NCBI GenBank assembly: GCA_030949555.1
Contig: JAUZSJ010000034.1
Coordinates: 1 to 38,491 of the forward strand
Source: Persephonella sp.
GTDB lineage: Bacteria > Aquificota > Aquificia > Aquificales > Hydrogenothermaceae
DNA: 38,491 bases
Direction of reading: 5' to 3'
Shown: in pieces, positions 17,178-27,821 of the stretch
Layout: each line of letters opens with the position of its first letter
How positions within the stretch are numbered: position 1 is the first letter of the stretch
The notes under the pieces: generated by a model
Databases searched by the model: none
What the model was told of the DNA's origin: nothing
Seen by the model: only the letters and a program-made list of their open reading frames with translations
Translations under genes and position numbers: made by a program

Positions 17178-18879
17178 AGAAAAGATAGAAGAAGCACCAG
17201 AACAACCTGGAGTTTACATTTTCAGGTCTTCAGAGGGTAGATATATCTATATCGGAAAGGCGAAAAATCTGAAGAAAAGATTGAAGGGGCATTACCAGCA
17301 GTTAAAATACGACCCAAAGGAACAGAGGATATTCAGTGAAAGTGATACACTGGAGTGGATTATAACAAAATCAGATTATGAAGCTTTTGTCTTAGAAAAT
17401 GAACTGATAAAACAGTACAAACCCCGCTATAATGTCCGCCTGAAATCTGGCTCAGGTTATCCTATGCTTGTTATTACAGATGAGGAATATCCAACAGTTC
17501 TGATAAGCAGGAAGTATGGAGAGATAAAAGGTGATTATTTTGGACCCTTCCTTCCGTCAAGAACAGCAAGAGCAATGAAAGACCTTATACACAGACTTTT
17601 TAAACTGAGAACCTGCGACCCAATGCCAAAAAGGGATATTGCCTGTTTTGATTATCATTTAGGACTGTGCTCAGCTCCATGTACAGGAAAGCTATCAAAA
17701 AAAGATTACAACTTTGACGTAAAAGGAGCAAAGGCATTTTTATCAGGAGATGTGAAAAAGTTTATATACCAGCTTTACGACAGGATAGAAGAGTATACAA
17801 AAAAGATGATGTTTGAAAAAGCTGCAGTTGTTAGAGACCAGATAACAGCAATGGAGAATTTAGTGCAGAAACAGGAAGTATCGGGACTGCCATTTGAAGA
17901 GGGTGATATTCTTTTTTTTAGAGGGAGTGAGGTTTTACTGATTGTCGTTAGAGGATACAGAATTGTAGGTAAGGAATTTCTAAAAGTAAAAGAAGAAGGA
18001 TTGAAAGATGAGTTTGCTCTTAAAGTATTAACAGAGTACTATTCAAAGGGAAATTACATTCCTTCAAACATTTTTGTGAATAGAGAACTGGACGAGATAG
18101 ATAACATTATCCGCTGGCTGTCAAATAAAAAAAGAGGAGAGGTCAGTATAACTTCAGGAATTCCAGAGGAAATAAAACAGTTTATAGATAGAAATTTCAG
18201 CCTTCTGGATGTAGATAGGTTAAAAAATATATTCATAAAACTGTTTGGTTTTGAGCTTCCGGACAGGATTGAAGGGTTTGATATATCAACACTTCAGGGA
18301 AACTTTACTGTTGGTTCCTGTGTAGTGTGGGAAAAGGGTAAAATGAACAAAAAGGAATACAGAAGGTTTAAAGTGAAAACTGTTAAAGGCATTGATGATT
18401 ATGCATCTTTGAGAGAGGTCCTATACAGAAGGTTCAGAAAATACACCCAGATGGAAAATCTTCCCCTCGTTCTTATTGATGGGGGAAAGGGTCAGCTGAA
18501 GCAGGGCCTTGTTGTTAAGGATGCTCTTGGTTTAAAGAAGCTCAGGGTTTTCTCCATCGCCAAAAAAGAGGAAGTTCTTTTTACAGATGATGGTAAAGAA
18601 ATAAAACTCTTTGAGTTTCAGCATATCTTGAAGCTGTTTACTCAGATTAGAGACGAAGCCCATAGATTTGCCGTCTCTTACAACAGAAAACTGAGAGAAA
18701 AGGAAGGTCTGAAAGAGGTTTTAGACAAGATAGATGGTGTCGGAAAAAAGAGGAAGGAAATACTATATAGAACATATAAAACATTAGACAGGATAGCACA
18801 GGCGTCTGTTGAAGAATTAAGAAAGTTAGGTATCCCTGAAAATGTTGCCCAGAACATCAAGAAGTATCTGTCAGACTAA
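17155..18879 (+). CDS. uvrC: Excinuclease ABC subunit C
   Basis: Makes the 3' and 5' incisions in nucleotide-excision repair with UvrA/UvrB. Intact, ~574 residues, slightly shorter than the E. coli protein. GIY-YIG nuclease at residues ~10-95 (GVYIF...YIYIGKAKNLKKRLKGHY); a Cys-bearing segment (RTCDPM...ACFDYHLGLCSAPC); UVR helix pair near 205-240 (FEKAAVVRDQITAMENL) for UvrB contact; RNase H-like endonuclease with FDISTLQG and LVLIDGGKGQL and the His in DEAHRFAVSYNRK; terminal helix-hairpin-helix (LDKIDGVGKKRKEIL). ATG 17155 (MKDAVPF) is preferred over 17146. It overlaps the hemerythrin gene at its 3' end by 4 bases. Confidence 0.95.
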   Translation: MKDAVPFKEKIEEAPEQPGVYIFRSSEGRYIYIGKAKNLKKRLKGHYQQLKYDPKEQRIFSESDTLEWIITKSDYEAFVLENELIKQYKPRYNVRLKSGSGYPMLVITDEEYPTVLISRKYGEIKGDYFGPFLPSRTARAMKDLIHRLFKLRTCDPMPKRDIACFDYHLGLCSAPCTGKLSKKDYNFDVKGAKAFLSGDVKKFIYQLYDRIEEYTKKMMFEKAAVVRDQITAMENLVQKQEVSGLPFEEGDILFFRGSEVLLIVVRGYRIVGKEFLKVKEEGLKDEFALKVLTEYYSKGNYIPSNIFVNRELDEIDNIIRWLSNKKRGEVSITSGIPEEIKQFIDRNFSLLDVDRLKNIFIKLFGFELPDRIEGFDISTLQGNFTVGSCVVWEKGKMNKKEYRRFKVKTVKGIDDYASLREVLYRRFRKYTQMENLPLVLIDGGKGQLKQGLVVKDALGLKKLRVFSIAKKEEVLFTDDGKEIKLFEFQHILKLFTQIRDEAHRFAVSYNRKLREKEGLKEVLDKIDGVGKKRKEILYRTYKTLDRIAQASVEELRKLGIPENVAQNIKKYLSD

Positions 18880-19298
18880 TCTCTTATAAAGTGGGATAGA
18901 AAGTGGGCAGTTACAGTATCCATTGTCTGTATATGGTTCATAAGCCAGGGGAGAAACTCCTTTTCTATGTATGATTTTATCAGTTCTGGATTTTTATCCT
19001 TTTCCCACTTTTTCTTCAGATTCTGGAGCTGTCCTAAAATCATGTCGTGCTCTCCCCTGTGCATTGGATAGGCAAAAAAGTTATACTGCTCCATCATTTC
19101 CTGCTCAGAGGAAAAATGTTTCAAAACATCCTGAAAAAACTCTTCAAGTCTTTTGTCAATCTCTTCTAAACTCCCTTTTCCTTCCTGAAACTTTTCAATA
19201 GCCTCATAAAGCCGGTTCAGGATTTTTATCTCTTCCTCGTGAACCTTGTTCATTCTTTCAAGGGCTACCCTTGGTAGCTGGGAAATATCTAAAAGCAT
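18876..19298 (-). CDS. Bacteriohemerythrin
   Basis: A 140-residue four-helix protein that binds oxygen at a di-iron site. All seven ligands are present with canonical spacing: H20, H61 and E65 (HxxxE), H80 and H84 (HxxxH), H122 and D127 (HxxxxD). No fused signalling domain exists, so it is a free single-domain protein. In a microaerophile it could store or deliver oxygen to oxidases, or scavenge it. It is convergent with uvrC. The upstream gap (19299-19371) is AT-rich and may hold its promoter. Confidence 0.92.
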   Translation of the reverse strand: MLLDISQLPRVALERMNKVHEEEIKILNRLYEAIEKFQEGKGSLEEIDKRLEEFFQDVLKHFSSEQEMMEQYNFFAYPMHRGEHDMILGQLQNLKKKWEKDKNPELIKSYIEKEFLPWLMNHIQTMDTVTAHFLSHFIRD

Positions 19299-19371
19299 AA
19301 TAACTCCCTATATACAGCGATTTATATTATTTATTAATAATATAATAACCTGAAAACAGATATGATATAAA

Positions 19372-19750
19372 TCAATCACCAAAGTGAAACAGTTTTTCTA
19401 TTATGCTTTTATTCTTCTTTTTTTCCTTGAAGTGATACTCCATCTTTGCTTCTTCCACTATCTTCTCTATTAACTGGTCTATCTCCTCCTTCTCTCTTTT
19501 TTTTACTTTCAACATTCTGTCCTCTCTTTTTTTCTGTTTTTTCTTTTTTAATCTGCTTTTTTTCTGGACTTTTTTTAGGCTTTATAACCTTTTTCTGTAC
19601 ATTCTCAGGAATTTCTTTTTTCTCATCTATTGTTATAACCTCTTTTTTTACCGATGACTGGTTTTTATTAAAGATGAGTGCGTAAACTAAATATAAATCT
19701 ACCCCAACAATAAACAGCAGTGAAACTACAACAAAAACCTTCCTCAACAT
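19372..19750 (-). CDS. Lysine-rich single-pass membrane protein of unknown function
   Basis: About 126 residues after correcting an indel near 19490. One N-terminal membrane helix (residues ~5-27) is followed by a long, very basic Lys/Glu/Pro segment (KPKKSPEKKQIKKEKTEKK) and a C-terminal helix (EIDQLIEKIVEEAKMEYHFKEKK) ending FHFGD. The layout, anchor plus flexible charged linker plus short end domain, resembles TonB- or envelope-spanning linker proteins, but no TonB C-terminal domain is present. I do not recognise it. The upstream MTA phosphorylase gene is divergent. Confidence 0.55.
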
Positions 19751-19800
19751 CGCACCTTTTTAATTAAGTTTAAGCGGTATAAATGAAAATGGAAGTTTTC

Positions 19801-19832
19801 CCTGTTTTTCAGTATATAATTATAAAAACAGG
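19801..19832 (+). promoter_or_regulatory. Inverted repeat framing a TATAAT box before the MTA phosphorylase gene
   Basis: CCTGTTTTT at 19801-19809 and AAAAACAGG at 19824-19832 form a perfect 9-base inverted repeat. TATAAT lies in its loop at 19815-19820, and the ribosome site GGAG overlaps its right arm. This looks like an operator placed over the promoter; if transcription starts further upstream it could instead fold over the ribosome site. Confidence 0.4.
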
Positions 19833-19841
19833 AGAAGGTGA

Positions 19842-20683
19842 ATGTTAGGGGTTTTAGGTGGAAGCGGACTTTATGAAATTGATGGAATAGAGATTTTAGA
19901 AGAGAAAAGGCTAACAACTCCTTATGGAGAACCTTCAGACAGCTACGTAGTAGCCTGTTATAGAGGGAAAAATGTTATATTCCTCCCAAGGCATGGGAGA
20001 GGGCACAAACACCCCCTCATCTTATTAATTACAGAGCTAACATATGGGGATTTCGCAGGTTAGGTGTGAAAAAAATTCTGTCCATCAGTGCTGTTGGTGG
20101 AATAAATCCCCTTCTCAGACCGGGGGACTTTGTCATCTCTGACCAGTTTATAGACTTTACGAAGGTAAGACCAGTCACTTTTTATGAGGGAATTTACACT
20201 ATACATGATGAAGATGACACGTCAAATGACCTTGTAAATGAATATCTGAAAAATGACAGGGTTGTCCATATTGATGTTACACAACCTTTCTGCCCTGTAA
20301 TGAGAGAGATTTTAAAAAATGTTTTAGAGGATATGAAAGTGAGATATCACAATACAGGAACATATGGGGCAACTGAAGGACCGAGGCTTGAGACAGCAGC
20401 AGAAATAAAAGCCCTTTCCACTTTAGGGGCTGATGTTGTAGGTATGACTCTTGTTCCAGAAATAGTGCTGGCAAGAGAACTGTCTATGCATTTTGCATCA
20501 CTGAATGTGGTAACTAACATGGCGGCAGGAATATCAGAAAACAGGCTGACTTCTGAAGAAGTGATGCAGATGATGAAAGAGAAAAATGAAGAGGTAAAAA
20601 AGGCTGTTCTAAAGTTTATTGAAAATATTCCTGAAAGCTTTGATTGTAATTGTGAAGAGGTTCTTAAAGGAGCAGCTATATAA
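19842..20683 (+). CDS. mtnP: S-methyl-5'-thioadenosine phosphorylase (one frame shift)
   Basis: Cleaves methylthioadenosine to adenine and methylthioribose phosphate in methionine/polyamine salvage. The corrected chain has ~280 residues, the normal length. Landmarks: GVLGGSGLYEID at the start, FLPRHGRGHKHPP (phosphate binding), ISAVGGINP, GATEGPRLET (substrate pocket) and GMTLVPEIVLARE with the purine-site region NMAAG. An indel near 20005-20060 splits the gene within the HPPHLINYRANI region. Purine nucleoside phosphorylase is closely related; the pocket wording favours MTA. The DUF4282 gene follows after about 10 bases. Confidence 0.87.
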
Positions 20684-20693
20684 AGGGGGATTG

Positions 20694-20922
20694 GGACAAA
20701 GGATTTTATTTCTGGACTGTTTGATTTCAGATTTAACAGGTTTATAACACCTGTAGTATCAGGTGTTGTTCTGATTATACTCTATGCCAGTGCAACAGTT
20801 GGCTGGCTCAGTTTTCTGTTTGGTGTAGACAGCTACGTGCCATTTATTGTTAGACTTTTGATAACACTTGAAACCATGGTAGCTTTAACAAAATAGCAAA
20901 CATCACAGCAGATAAGATATAA
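20694..20922 (+). CDS. Small DUF4282-like membrane protein (one frame shift)
   Basis: About 75 residues. KDFISGLFDFRFNRFITPVV is the typical DUF4282 opening. Two hydrophobic segments follow (VVSGVVLIILYASATVGWLSF and YVPFIVRLLITLETMVAL). The end ALTKIANITADKI is recovered in another frame after an indel near 20892, extending the gene to the TAA at 20920-20922. The start is uncertain: a TTG near 20690 is possible. The function of the family is unknown. It is convergent with the NAD-epimerase gene, stops about one base apart. Confidence 0.6.
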
Positions 20923-20923
20923 A

Positions 20924-21803
20924 TCAGCATACAAAAGAGAAAAAAGGAAAATAGTTATATCCTGGAATGGATTTCTGACTTTTCCTAATATATCTTTCTG
21001 TGTGGGAAGTTTTCCTGAACATACATTATCCTTTTCAAGAAGATAAAGTTGGTCTTCTGTTACTGGAGGTTCAGGAAATAGTCTGAAAATAGGAAGCATA
21101 AGCCAGAAAAATGAAGATGGCATCTGGATAACAATCCTTTTCTTTCCTGTATAAGAGAGAGAAAACTCAAACAGTTCTTTGTAAGAAACTATCCTGTTTC
21201 CACACAGCTCTACAATTATATTTTTAAAATTTTTATCTTCTACACCTTTTCTTACCGTATCAGCAATATCTAATATATGTACAGGTTGAACATTTCCCTC
21301 GGGAGCAAAAATAACAGGTGTAAGTTTAGAAAACTTTTTCAGGTCTTCAAACAGTTTCTGTCCTTTTCCCAGGATTATAGAAGGTCTCAGAATGATGTAA
21401 TCAATTCCTGAATTTTTTATAATCTGTTCTCCTTCTGCTTTTGTTTTCGCATACCTGCTTTTTGAGTTAATGTCTGCTCCTCAACGCAGGATATATGAAT
21501 AAATTTTTTCAGTCCAACATCTTTTGCTCCCTTTATCAGTTTTTCCACGTACTGAACATGAACCCTTTCAAATGTGTCGTCTCCTTCTTCCTTCAGTATT
21601 CCAAGGCAGTTTACAACAATATCAGGCCTTATCTGTTTAACCATATAATCAAGCTCTTTAGAAAAAGGAATAAATTCTATATCTGAAGATAACTGGATAC
21701 CGGAGACTTTTCTGGTAGGAATTATCAGATGATGCTCCCTTTCTAAATCTTCAACGATATGCCTGCCTACAAAACCTGTCCCGCCGGTGATAAGAATCTT
21801 CAT
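20924..21803 (-). CDS. NAD(P)-binding epimerase, NDUFA9-like atypical SDR (frame broken by indels)
   Basis: About 290 residues. MKILITGGTGFVGRHIVEDL is the Rossmann nucleotide-binding start (GxTGFxG). VVNCLGIL, HVQYVEKLIKGAKDVGLKKFIHIS, and then DINSKSRYAKTKAEGEQIIKNSGIDYIILRPSIILG carry the YxxxK catalytic pair in a form typical of the complex I subunit NDUFA9-like group. A helical C-terminal substrate part follows. Frame shifts lie near 21480 and 21125. The ATG overlaps the stop of the diguanylate cyclase (ATGA), so the two are cotranscribed. The stop at 20924 assumes one more indel; without it the frame runs to 20833. Substrate unknown. Confidence 0.72.
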
Positions 21804-22879
21804 AACATAACTTCAACTCTATTTTTCCTTTCTTTTTTGCTCTGTACATTGCTTCATCAGCTCTCATCAATACACTCTCAACAGTATCGTCATCTTTTAC
21901 CTCTGTTACACCAAAACTGGCAGTTACTTTCAGCTTTTTCACACCGTTGCTTTCTACCTTTATCTCTCTGTTTTCAATAATTTTCCTCAGCCTCTCTGCT
22001 ATTTTGACAGCATCCTTAAGCTCTACACCGGGAAGCAGAACAGCAAATTCCTCTCCCCCCAGTCTTCCAATGATTGTGTTAGCTCTGAGATAAAATCTGA
22101 AAATTGTAGCAAGTTCTTTTAACACTATATCCCCTACTAAATGTCCGTAATCATCATTTATTTTTTTAAAGTCGTCAACATCAACAAATATTACAGAGAA
22201 AGGATAATTTCTCAGCTTTCTGTCCTTTATTGCATCTTGCAAAACCCTCTCAAACCTTCTTCTGTTTACAAGTCCTGTCAGAAAGTCTATGCTTGCCTCT
22301 TTTTTTGCTGTTGATAGTTCCTCTTTTAAGTGACACCACCTCTGCGTGATAAGCTTTCAGCTCAGATTTCAGTTTGTTGTTCTCTGCCCTTCAGTTTTTC
22401 AGTTCCTGGAGTATATCCATAACAGCATCGCTGATTGTATCAAGAGTTGCAGACTCCTTTGTTTTTACCAGTTTGTCAGCATGGTCGTCGATCTTTTCCT
22501 GATGATTATCAATGTTTGAGATAAGCTCCTTCAGTGTTTCATCAAGTTTATTTGCTATATCTTTAAACTTTTCCGCAAGGTTTTCAGGTACACTCTCTTC
22601 TTTACTTTCTATATCTACCGCCTGATAGTCTTCATCGTATATGTCTTTGTACAGACCAATCAGTTCCAGGTCGTCAAGTTCCTTTTTCTGCTCAGCCAAA
22701 GAACAGAATATGTAAAACCATTTCTCGTAATTTCTGGGAACAGGAGGGATGTTGTGCTTTATCAAGAAACTCAGCTCTTTACGGACAATATTCATAAGCA
22801 GTTTAATGTCGTCATGGGATAGTTTTTTACTCCCTCTAAGCTTACTGTAAAATTCACATTTTACCTTATTATGTGTCAT
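21800..22879 (-). CDS. GGDEF-domain diguanylate cyclase (frame broken by indels)
   Basis: Makes c-di-GMP from two GTP. The corrected chain has ~360 residues. The N-terminal ~190 residues are helical (LMNIVRKELSFLIKHNIPPVPRNYEKWFYIF...) and lead into a coiled coil (ENNKLKSELKAYHAEVVSLKEEL). The GGDEF domain starts FLTGLVNRRRF, has metal ligand VIFVDVDDFKKIND, and the active loop RLGGEEF, so it is predicted catalytic. No RxxD inhibitory site is visible before the loop. Frame changes lie near 22390, 22330, 22250 and 21830. The start at 22879 abuts the stop of the U32 peptidase gene at 22880, suggesting one operon. Confidence 0.87.
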
Positions 22880-24132
22880 TTAGATTTCCTTCTGCTCCAT
22901 TATTAACTGGTGATTTATATCATTATCGGAAGATTCTACTGATTTTATTAAATAAACTTTATCCCCTGGTCTGACCCTTTCCTCTGTCTTCAGTCCAACA
23001 GTAATTCCCCTCTCTGCTTTTGCTATATCCTTTCTATCAATCTGCATAGATTTCACTGTTTGCCTGATAAGACCTGTTTTTTCACCTATTATATGGATAG
23101 TATCTCCAATGGAGATTGGGTTGTCTATTATCTTCACTTCTGCAACGCTTATACGGGGATAAAATTTAATCACCTCTCCAACATACAGCTTTTTCTCTTT
23201 CGCTATAGATTTATTTATCCCAAACAGACCTTCTCCAAAGTAAAATCCAGAGTCCCATTCCCTGTGATAAACTCTCTCAAGTCTGTCCCACAGGTCTTTC
23301 CATCCTTTTGTATTCCACTCTCCATTCAGTATTCTGTCTCTTGCCTCTCTATAAGCAGAGGTTACCATATATGCATAATCTGCATTCTTGTTTCTTCCCC
23401 TCTATCCTTCCAGCTGTCAGCCCACATAAGTCTGTCAACAAAATTAATAGTAACAAGGTCTCTGGCAGAAAGAACGTAGTCTGCACCCAAATAAAACTCT
23501 GTTCCTGTATTTTTTGATACTATCTTCACATCATACTCGTGTCTACATACCTGATAACACTCCCCTCTGTTTCCAGATTTTTCAAAAACATCATGGGAAA
23601 GGAAGCATCTTCCAGATACAGCCATACACATTGCACCGTGAATAAAGATTTCCACCTCAAGATTTGTTTTTTTCTTTATGTCTAACAGCCCTTCTAACTT
23701 AACCTCCCTTGCAGGAACAATCCTCTTTATTCCCATCTTTTCGTAAAACTTTGCAGCCTGTGAGTTTGAAACAGAAGCCATTGTAGAAAGATGAGTTTCA
23801 ATTCCCTTCTCAATTGAGGCGGATATGACAGCCATATCCCAGCCTATAACTGCATCAACACCGATTTCTTTAAGCTGGTCAAGGGTTTCATTAATGTAGG
23901 GAAGGTCTTCTTCAAATACTATGGAGTTTAAGACAATATACTGTCTTACCCCTGCGTCCTGTGTTATTTTTCTGATTTCTTTTACATCTTCTATAGTGAA
24001 ATGAGACTTTAAAGCTCTCTGGTTAATCTTACCAACACCCATATATATTGCATCAGCTCCTGCCTTTATTACAGATGAAAGACCTTCGTAATGCCCAACA
24101 GGTGCGAGTATTTCAGGTTTTTTTCTTTCCAT
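22880..24132 (-). CDS. U32 family protein, TrhP/YegQ-like tRNA hydroxylation factor (one frame shift)
   Basis: About 417 residues from two overlapping frame segments. The N-terminal TIM-barrel-like half begins PEILAPVGHYEGLSSVIKAGADAIYMG, the U32 signature. Four conserved cysteines occur in HGAMCMAVSGRCFLS and GECYQVCRHEY, expected to bind a 4Fe-4S cluster. The C-terminal beta domain (YVGEVIKFYPRISVAEVKI...GDTIHIIGEKTG) is the OB/U32-C type. Family members are annotated as peptidases, but YegQ acts in 5-hydroxyuridine formation at tRNA position 34, and this is the nearer match by layout. The indel lies near 23370-23400. Confidence 0.87.
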
Positions 24133-24238
24133 TCTTACCTCCAGAATTTTTGATTAAATTAAATTATATGCATTGATACAATAAATCTATGATCTTTGGC
24201 TGTTTTATGTATAGAATAAAATAAAAAAGGTGGGTGGC

Positions 24239-25016
24239 GTGAATATATTAGATAAAATAATCCAGACAAAAAGGGAAGAGCTTGTTAGACTATACTCCAG
24301 ATTACATAAACTATCTTGAAGGAAAAGTGGTATCAAGGGATAAAGTAAGAGATTTCCCCGGTGCTCTGAAGAAGAAAGGGATTAACATCATAGCTGAAAT
24401 AAAGAAGGCTTCCCCTTCAAAGGGCACTATAAGGGAGGACTTTGACCCTGCACAGATAGGAAAAATATACGAGGAAAATGGGGCATCAGCCATATCTGTG
24501 TTGACAGACAGGGTTTATTTTAAAGGGGATGTCCAGTTTCTCAGAATTGTCAGGGCAGTAACAACCATTCCCCTTCTGAGAAAGGATTTTATCATTGATA
24601 AAAGACAGATATTGGAAGCATACGCCTATGGGGCAGACAGTTATCTGCTGATTGCAAGAGTTCTGTCAGAGAAGGAGTTACAGGAACTTATTTCATACGG
24701 AAGAGGGTTTGGCATGGAACCGCTGGTGGAGATACACACCTTTGAAGAAGGAGCGAAATCCTTAAATGCAGGGGCTAAGATTGTAGGTATTAACAACAGG
24801 GACTTAGAAACATTTACAGTGGATATAAATCTGTCAAAAAAACTTGCTCCAGAGATGAAAAGCTTAGGTGCTGAAATTGTTGTGGCAGAGAGCGGTATAT
24901 CAGAAAAAAAGGAGATTATGGAGCTGAAAGAGTGTGGAGTTGATGCTTTCCTGATAGGGGAAGCATTGATGAGGGAAAAAGACATAGGTAAAAAGCTGCA
25001 GAAGTTAATCAAATGA
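24239..25016 (+). CDS. trpC: Indole-3-glycerol phosphate synthase (one frame shift)
   Basis: Converts carboxyphenylaminodeoxyribulose phosphate to indole-3-glycerol phosphate in tryptophan synthesis. ~258 residues, the normal size. GTG 24239 gives MNILDKIIQTKREEL, the usual N-terminus, and the frame changes near 24287. IIAEIKKASPSKG carries the catalytic Lys and phosphate contacts; AISVLTD, VPLLRKDFIIDKRQI-like, GINNRDL, AESGIS and DAFLIGEALM complete the beta/alpha barrel. A purine-rich ribosome site (AAAAAGGTGG) precedes. It is not fused to TrpF, and no other trp gene is near, so tryptophan genes are scattered, as is usual in Aquificota. Confidence 0.93.
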
Positions 25017-25744
25017 AAAATACTGCCTTTTTGCAGAGATGTATATAAACTCGTCTGTAAAAGGGTTATACCCTGTAAGCTTGTTACCTAAAACACATCC
25101 TGTATCAATGCCGTAACATCTGTTGTTTATGTAGGGCTCGTCATAAACAACATGTCCGTAGATTATCTTTGGAGAGTTTTCTGTTACAATCCTGTCCCTT
25201 GTCCAGTCAATCCTTTCAGGGAATCCCTTTTTCTGTAAATCTACCTGTTGTCTGCCCGTATATAACAAAATCTCTTTACCTTTTTATCTGTTTTTCCTAC
25301 CATTTCGTCTTTTATACCTGCATGGGCAACAACAATGCTGTCGTTTACCACCACATAAAGGGGAAGACTTTCATAATAACTTATGTAGCGTTTTTTCAGA
25401 CTTTCTCTCTTTTCTTCCGGTAGTGATAGTATCTGACTGACCGTTTTCTGCATGCCGTAGCTTATATTCACATTTTTGCCTTTAAACCATCTATAAAGTT
25501 TCAGATTGTGATTACTCTGAACTTCAATGAATTTCCCCTCTTTTTGCAACTGAAAACACAGCTGTATCACTTCTAAATTAAAGTCTCCCCTGTCAACTGT
25601 GTCACCTACAGAGATAATAAATGTATCTTCTCCGTAGGTAGAGAAAACTCTGTCTATCATATCCAGAAACTCATAATAACAGCCGTGAATGTCACCTATC
25701 ACAACAAGCTGTGAGCTCACACTCAGTCTGATATAGTTATCCAT
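25005..25744 (-). CDS. PrpE/ApaH-like metallophosphatase (one frame shift)
   Basis: Calcineurin-type phosphatase of ~245 residues, probably hydrolysing diadenosine tetraphosphate or phosphoproteins. The metal motifs are GDIHG near residue 18, GDTVDRG near 47, then NHN where GNH is usual, HAGI and GHVVYDEPY near the C-terminus. The run NLKLYRWFKG after the third motif resembles PrpE. The G of GNH is replaced by S (QSNHN), which could be a sequencing error or a real variant. A frame shift lies near 25260. It overlaps the small membrane gene upstream by 8 bases and meets trpC tail to tail with a 12-base overlap. Confidence 0.8.
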
Positions 25745-25988
25745 TCTTTCCCATTATCTGCAGCAGTTTTGTTGTCCACAGGATGATAAGCACAACAATC
25801 CAGAAAACAAGCACAAAAAGAATGCCAAACTGAAAAGTTTTAAAAAATATCACAACAAGAAGATAAAACAGATATGGGACAGCAATCAGAACAACGACAA
25901 ATGCCATCCCCACCAGTAGTAGCACAAAAAAGGCTAACATATACTGGAAAGGAGTCCGTTTTTTTTCTACAGGAAACTTTTTATCCAT
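25737..25988 (-). CDS. Small two-helix membrane protein of unknown function
   Basis: An 83-residue protein with a charged N-terminus (MDKKFPVEKKRTPFQYM), then hydrophobic segments at about residues 17-45 and 50-72, and a short basic tail. No family is recognised. Both ends overlap neighbours by 8 bases, with mqnE upstream and the metallophosphatase downstream, so the three genes are translationally coupled in one operon. Confidence 0.65.
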   Translation of the reverse strand: MDKKFPVEKKRTPFQYMLAFFVLLLVGMAFVVVLIAVPYLFYLLVVIFFKTFQFGILFVLVFWIVVLIILWTTKLLQIMGKNG

Positions 25989-27112
25989 AGACCTTCAGAT
26001 GATTGTAAAGTGTATCCCTTTCTACAGGGATTTTACCAGCCTCTTTTATAAGTCTGATGAGTTTTTCTTTTTGCTGCTGTGTGGGAGATTTTGCCCCTGC
26101 AAAGTGGGCTATCTTTTCCTCCATCACTGTCCCGTCCATGTCGTCTGCACCAAAGTTAAGGGCAACCTGAGCTATCTTCTCACCTACCATAACCCAGTAG
26201 GCCTTTATGTGGGGAATATTGTCTAACATAAGTCTTGAGATAGCTATTGTTTTCAGGTCATCTACACCGTGGGTGTGCTCTGTAATATTCAGTTGATTGT
26301 TTTCTGGCTGATATGCAAGGGGAATAAAACATGTAAATCCTCCTGTCTCATCCTGAGCATCCCTTATCTTTAGCATGTGGTCTATCCTCTCTTCATAGGT
26401 TTCAACATGTCCATACAGCATTGTTACTGTTGAGTGGAGGCCTAATCTGTGGGCAGTTTTGTGTATCTCTAAATACTTTTTCCATCCAATCTTTGTTGGG
26501 GCTATAATCCTTCTAACTCTTGGTGCAAATATCTCTGCTCCACCTCCCGGAAGACTTCCCAGTCCAGCTTCTTTCAGCTCTGTCAGAACCTCCCTGTATG
26601 ACAGACCAGATATACGGGAAAAGTAATCTACTTCAACTGCTGTAAAAGCTTTTATGTGAAGCTGAGGAAATCTCTCTTTCAGGATAGAAACCATATTCAG
26701 ATATACATCAAAACCCCAGTCAGGATGAAGTCCACCAACAATGTGAACCTCGCAGGCTCCCTGTGATACCGCATACTCAGCCTTTTTTAATATCTCCTCA
26801 TAGCTCATCTCGTATGCTTTAGGGTTGTTTTTATCCATTGTGGCAAAAGCACAGAAATTACAGTCCAAAGCACATATGTTTGTTGGGTTTATCTGTCTGT
26901 TTATGACAAAATAGGCATACTTACCGTTCTTTTTCTCTGTAACATGATTTGCAAGGGCTCCAACAGCTCGCAGCAAGGTCGTCTGTTTCAAACAGCTTAA
27001 CGCCGTCTTCAAAAGACAGTCTCCTTTCTTCTAAGACCCTGTCTATAACAGGAAAACAGATTTCTGTCTGAGGAGAGAGCAATAAGCATTTTTCAATATC
27101 TGTTGAGAGCAT
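25981..27112 (-). CDS. mqnE: Aminofutalosine synthase (radical SAM, one frame shift)
   Basis: Radical SAM enzyme of the futalosine route to menaquinone, joining the chorismate-derived enolpyruvyl ether to an adenosine radical. About 377 residues. The cluster motif CALDCNFC (CxxxCxxC) lies near residue 85 and is followed by aromatic and SAM-binding regions, including HIVGGLHPD and GLGSLPGGGAEIF, typical of MqnE/MqnC. MqnE rather than MqnC is favoured by the N-terminal extension and the MqnE-like HSTVTMLYGHVET. A frame shift near 26970 separates the first 45 residues. Together with mqnD at 29438 it shows that this organism makes menaquinone without the Men pathway. Confidence 0.87.
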
Positions 27113-27169
27113 TTTCTTCTCCTTAATTTATATTTTTAAACCTTCTTTTCTATAAGCTGTTTAGCAAGA

Positions 27170-27746
27170 CTAAACTTTAAAACCATTAATAATCTCAATA
27201 TCTTCATTCCAGTCTGATATATACCATTTTTTCTCCCTTCGTAGCTACCATAACTTTTTTATCATCTGTTGTATACCATATAATTTTTTGACTCCAGCAT
27301 TTGAAAGGTCACTAATTTTTCCCTTCATGTATGAGAGCATCTCCCCTGAATATTTTCTTAAATCAGCCCTGGTATCTATCTCAATAACTACCTCTGGAGG
27401 TGTTTTCACATAATTTATCATTTATTTCTCCTTTTAGCAGTTTTTCCCTGTCAAATATTGCTATATCTAAATTTCTCCAGCTTCTTGGTGCCCACTGGAA
27501 ACCTGCCTTATTTGTAGCTATAAGATATTTTCTCCTGTCTAAATTTTCTACTAAATATTTAAAAATCAAGTAAATAATTACCCATTGTAACTTACTACTT
27601 CCCATAACTTCCTCCAGCGTTTTCTCGCCAGATAAAACTTTGTCGTATTCTCTGTAATATATGGGAGAACCGTATCTCACCTCGTATATAAGCTCCTTAG
27701 GGATAGACCTTCTCTTTTTTACTTTTTTGTTTTTAGCGGTTATCAT
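27170..27746 (-). CDS. Uma2-family PD-(D/E)XK endonuclease-like protein (frame broken by indels)
   Basis: About 190 residues after two corrections (near 27400 and 27275). The core reads RSWRNLDIAIFDREKL, then PPEVVIEIDTRADLRKY, and finally SDLSNAGVKK with IIWYTTDDKKVMVATKGEKM, matching the D...ExD...K layout of Uma2 (DUF820) proteins. Members are often numerous and associated with mobile or defence DNA; the biological role is unsettled. Expression could be independent, since it is flanked by divergent and poorly conserved DNA. Reading the stop at 27170 assumes both corrections. Confidence 0.65.
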
Positions 27747-27821
27747 AACTGCTTCCCCTTAAATGGTCTTACCTATATAATTATCATCTATTTGCTTTCT
27801 TTTTCAATCTTAACTAAGATA

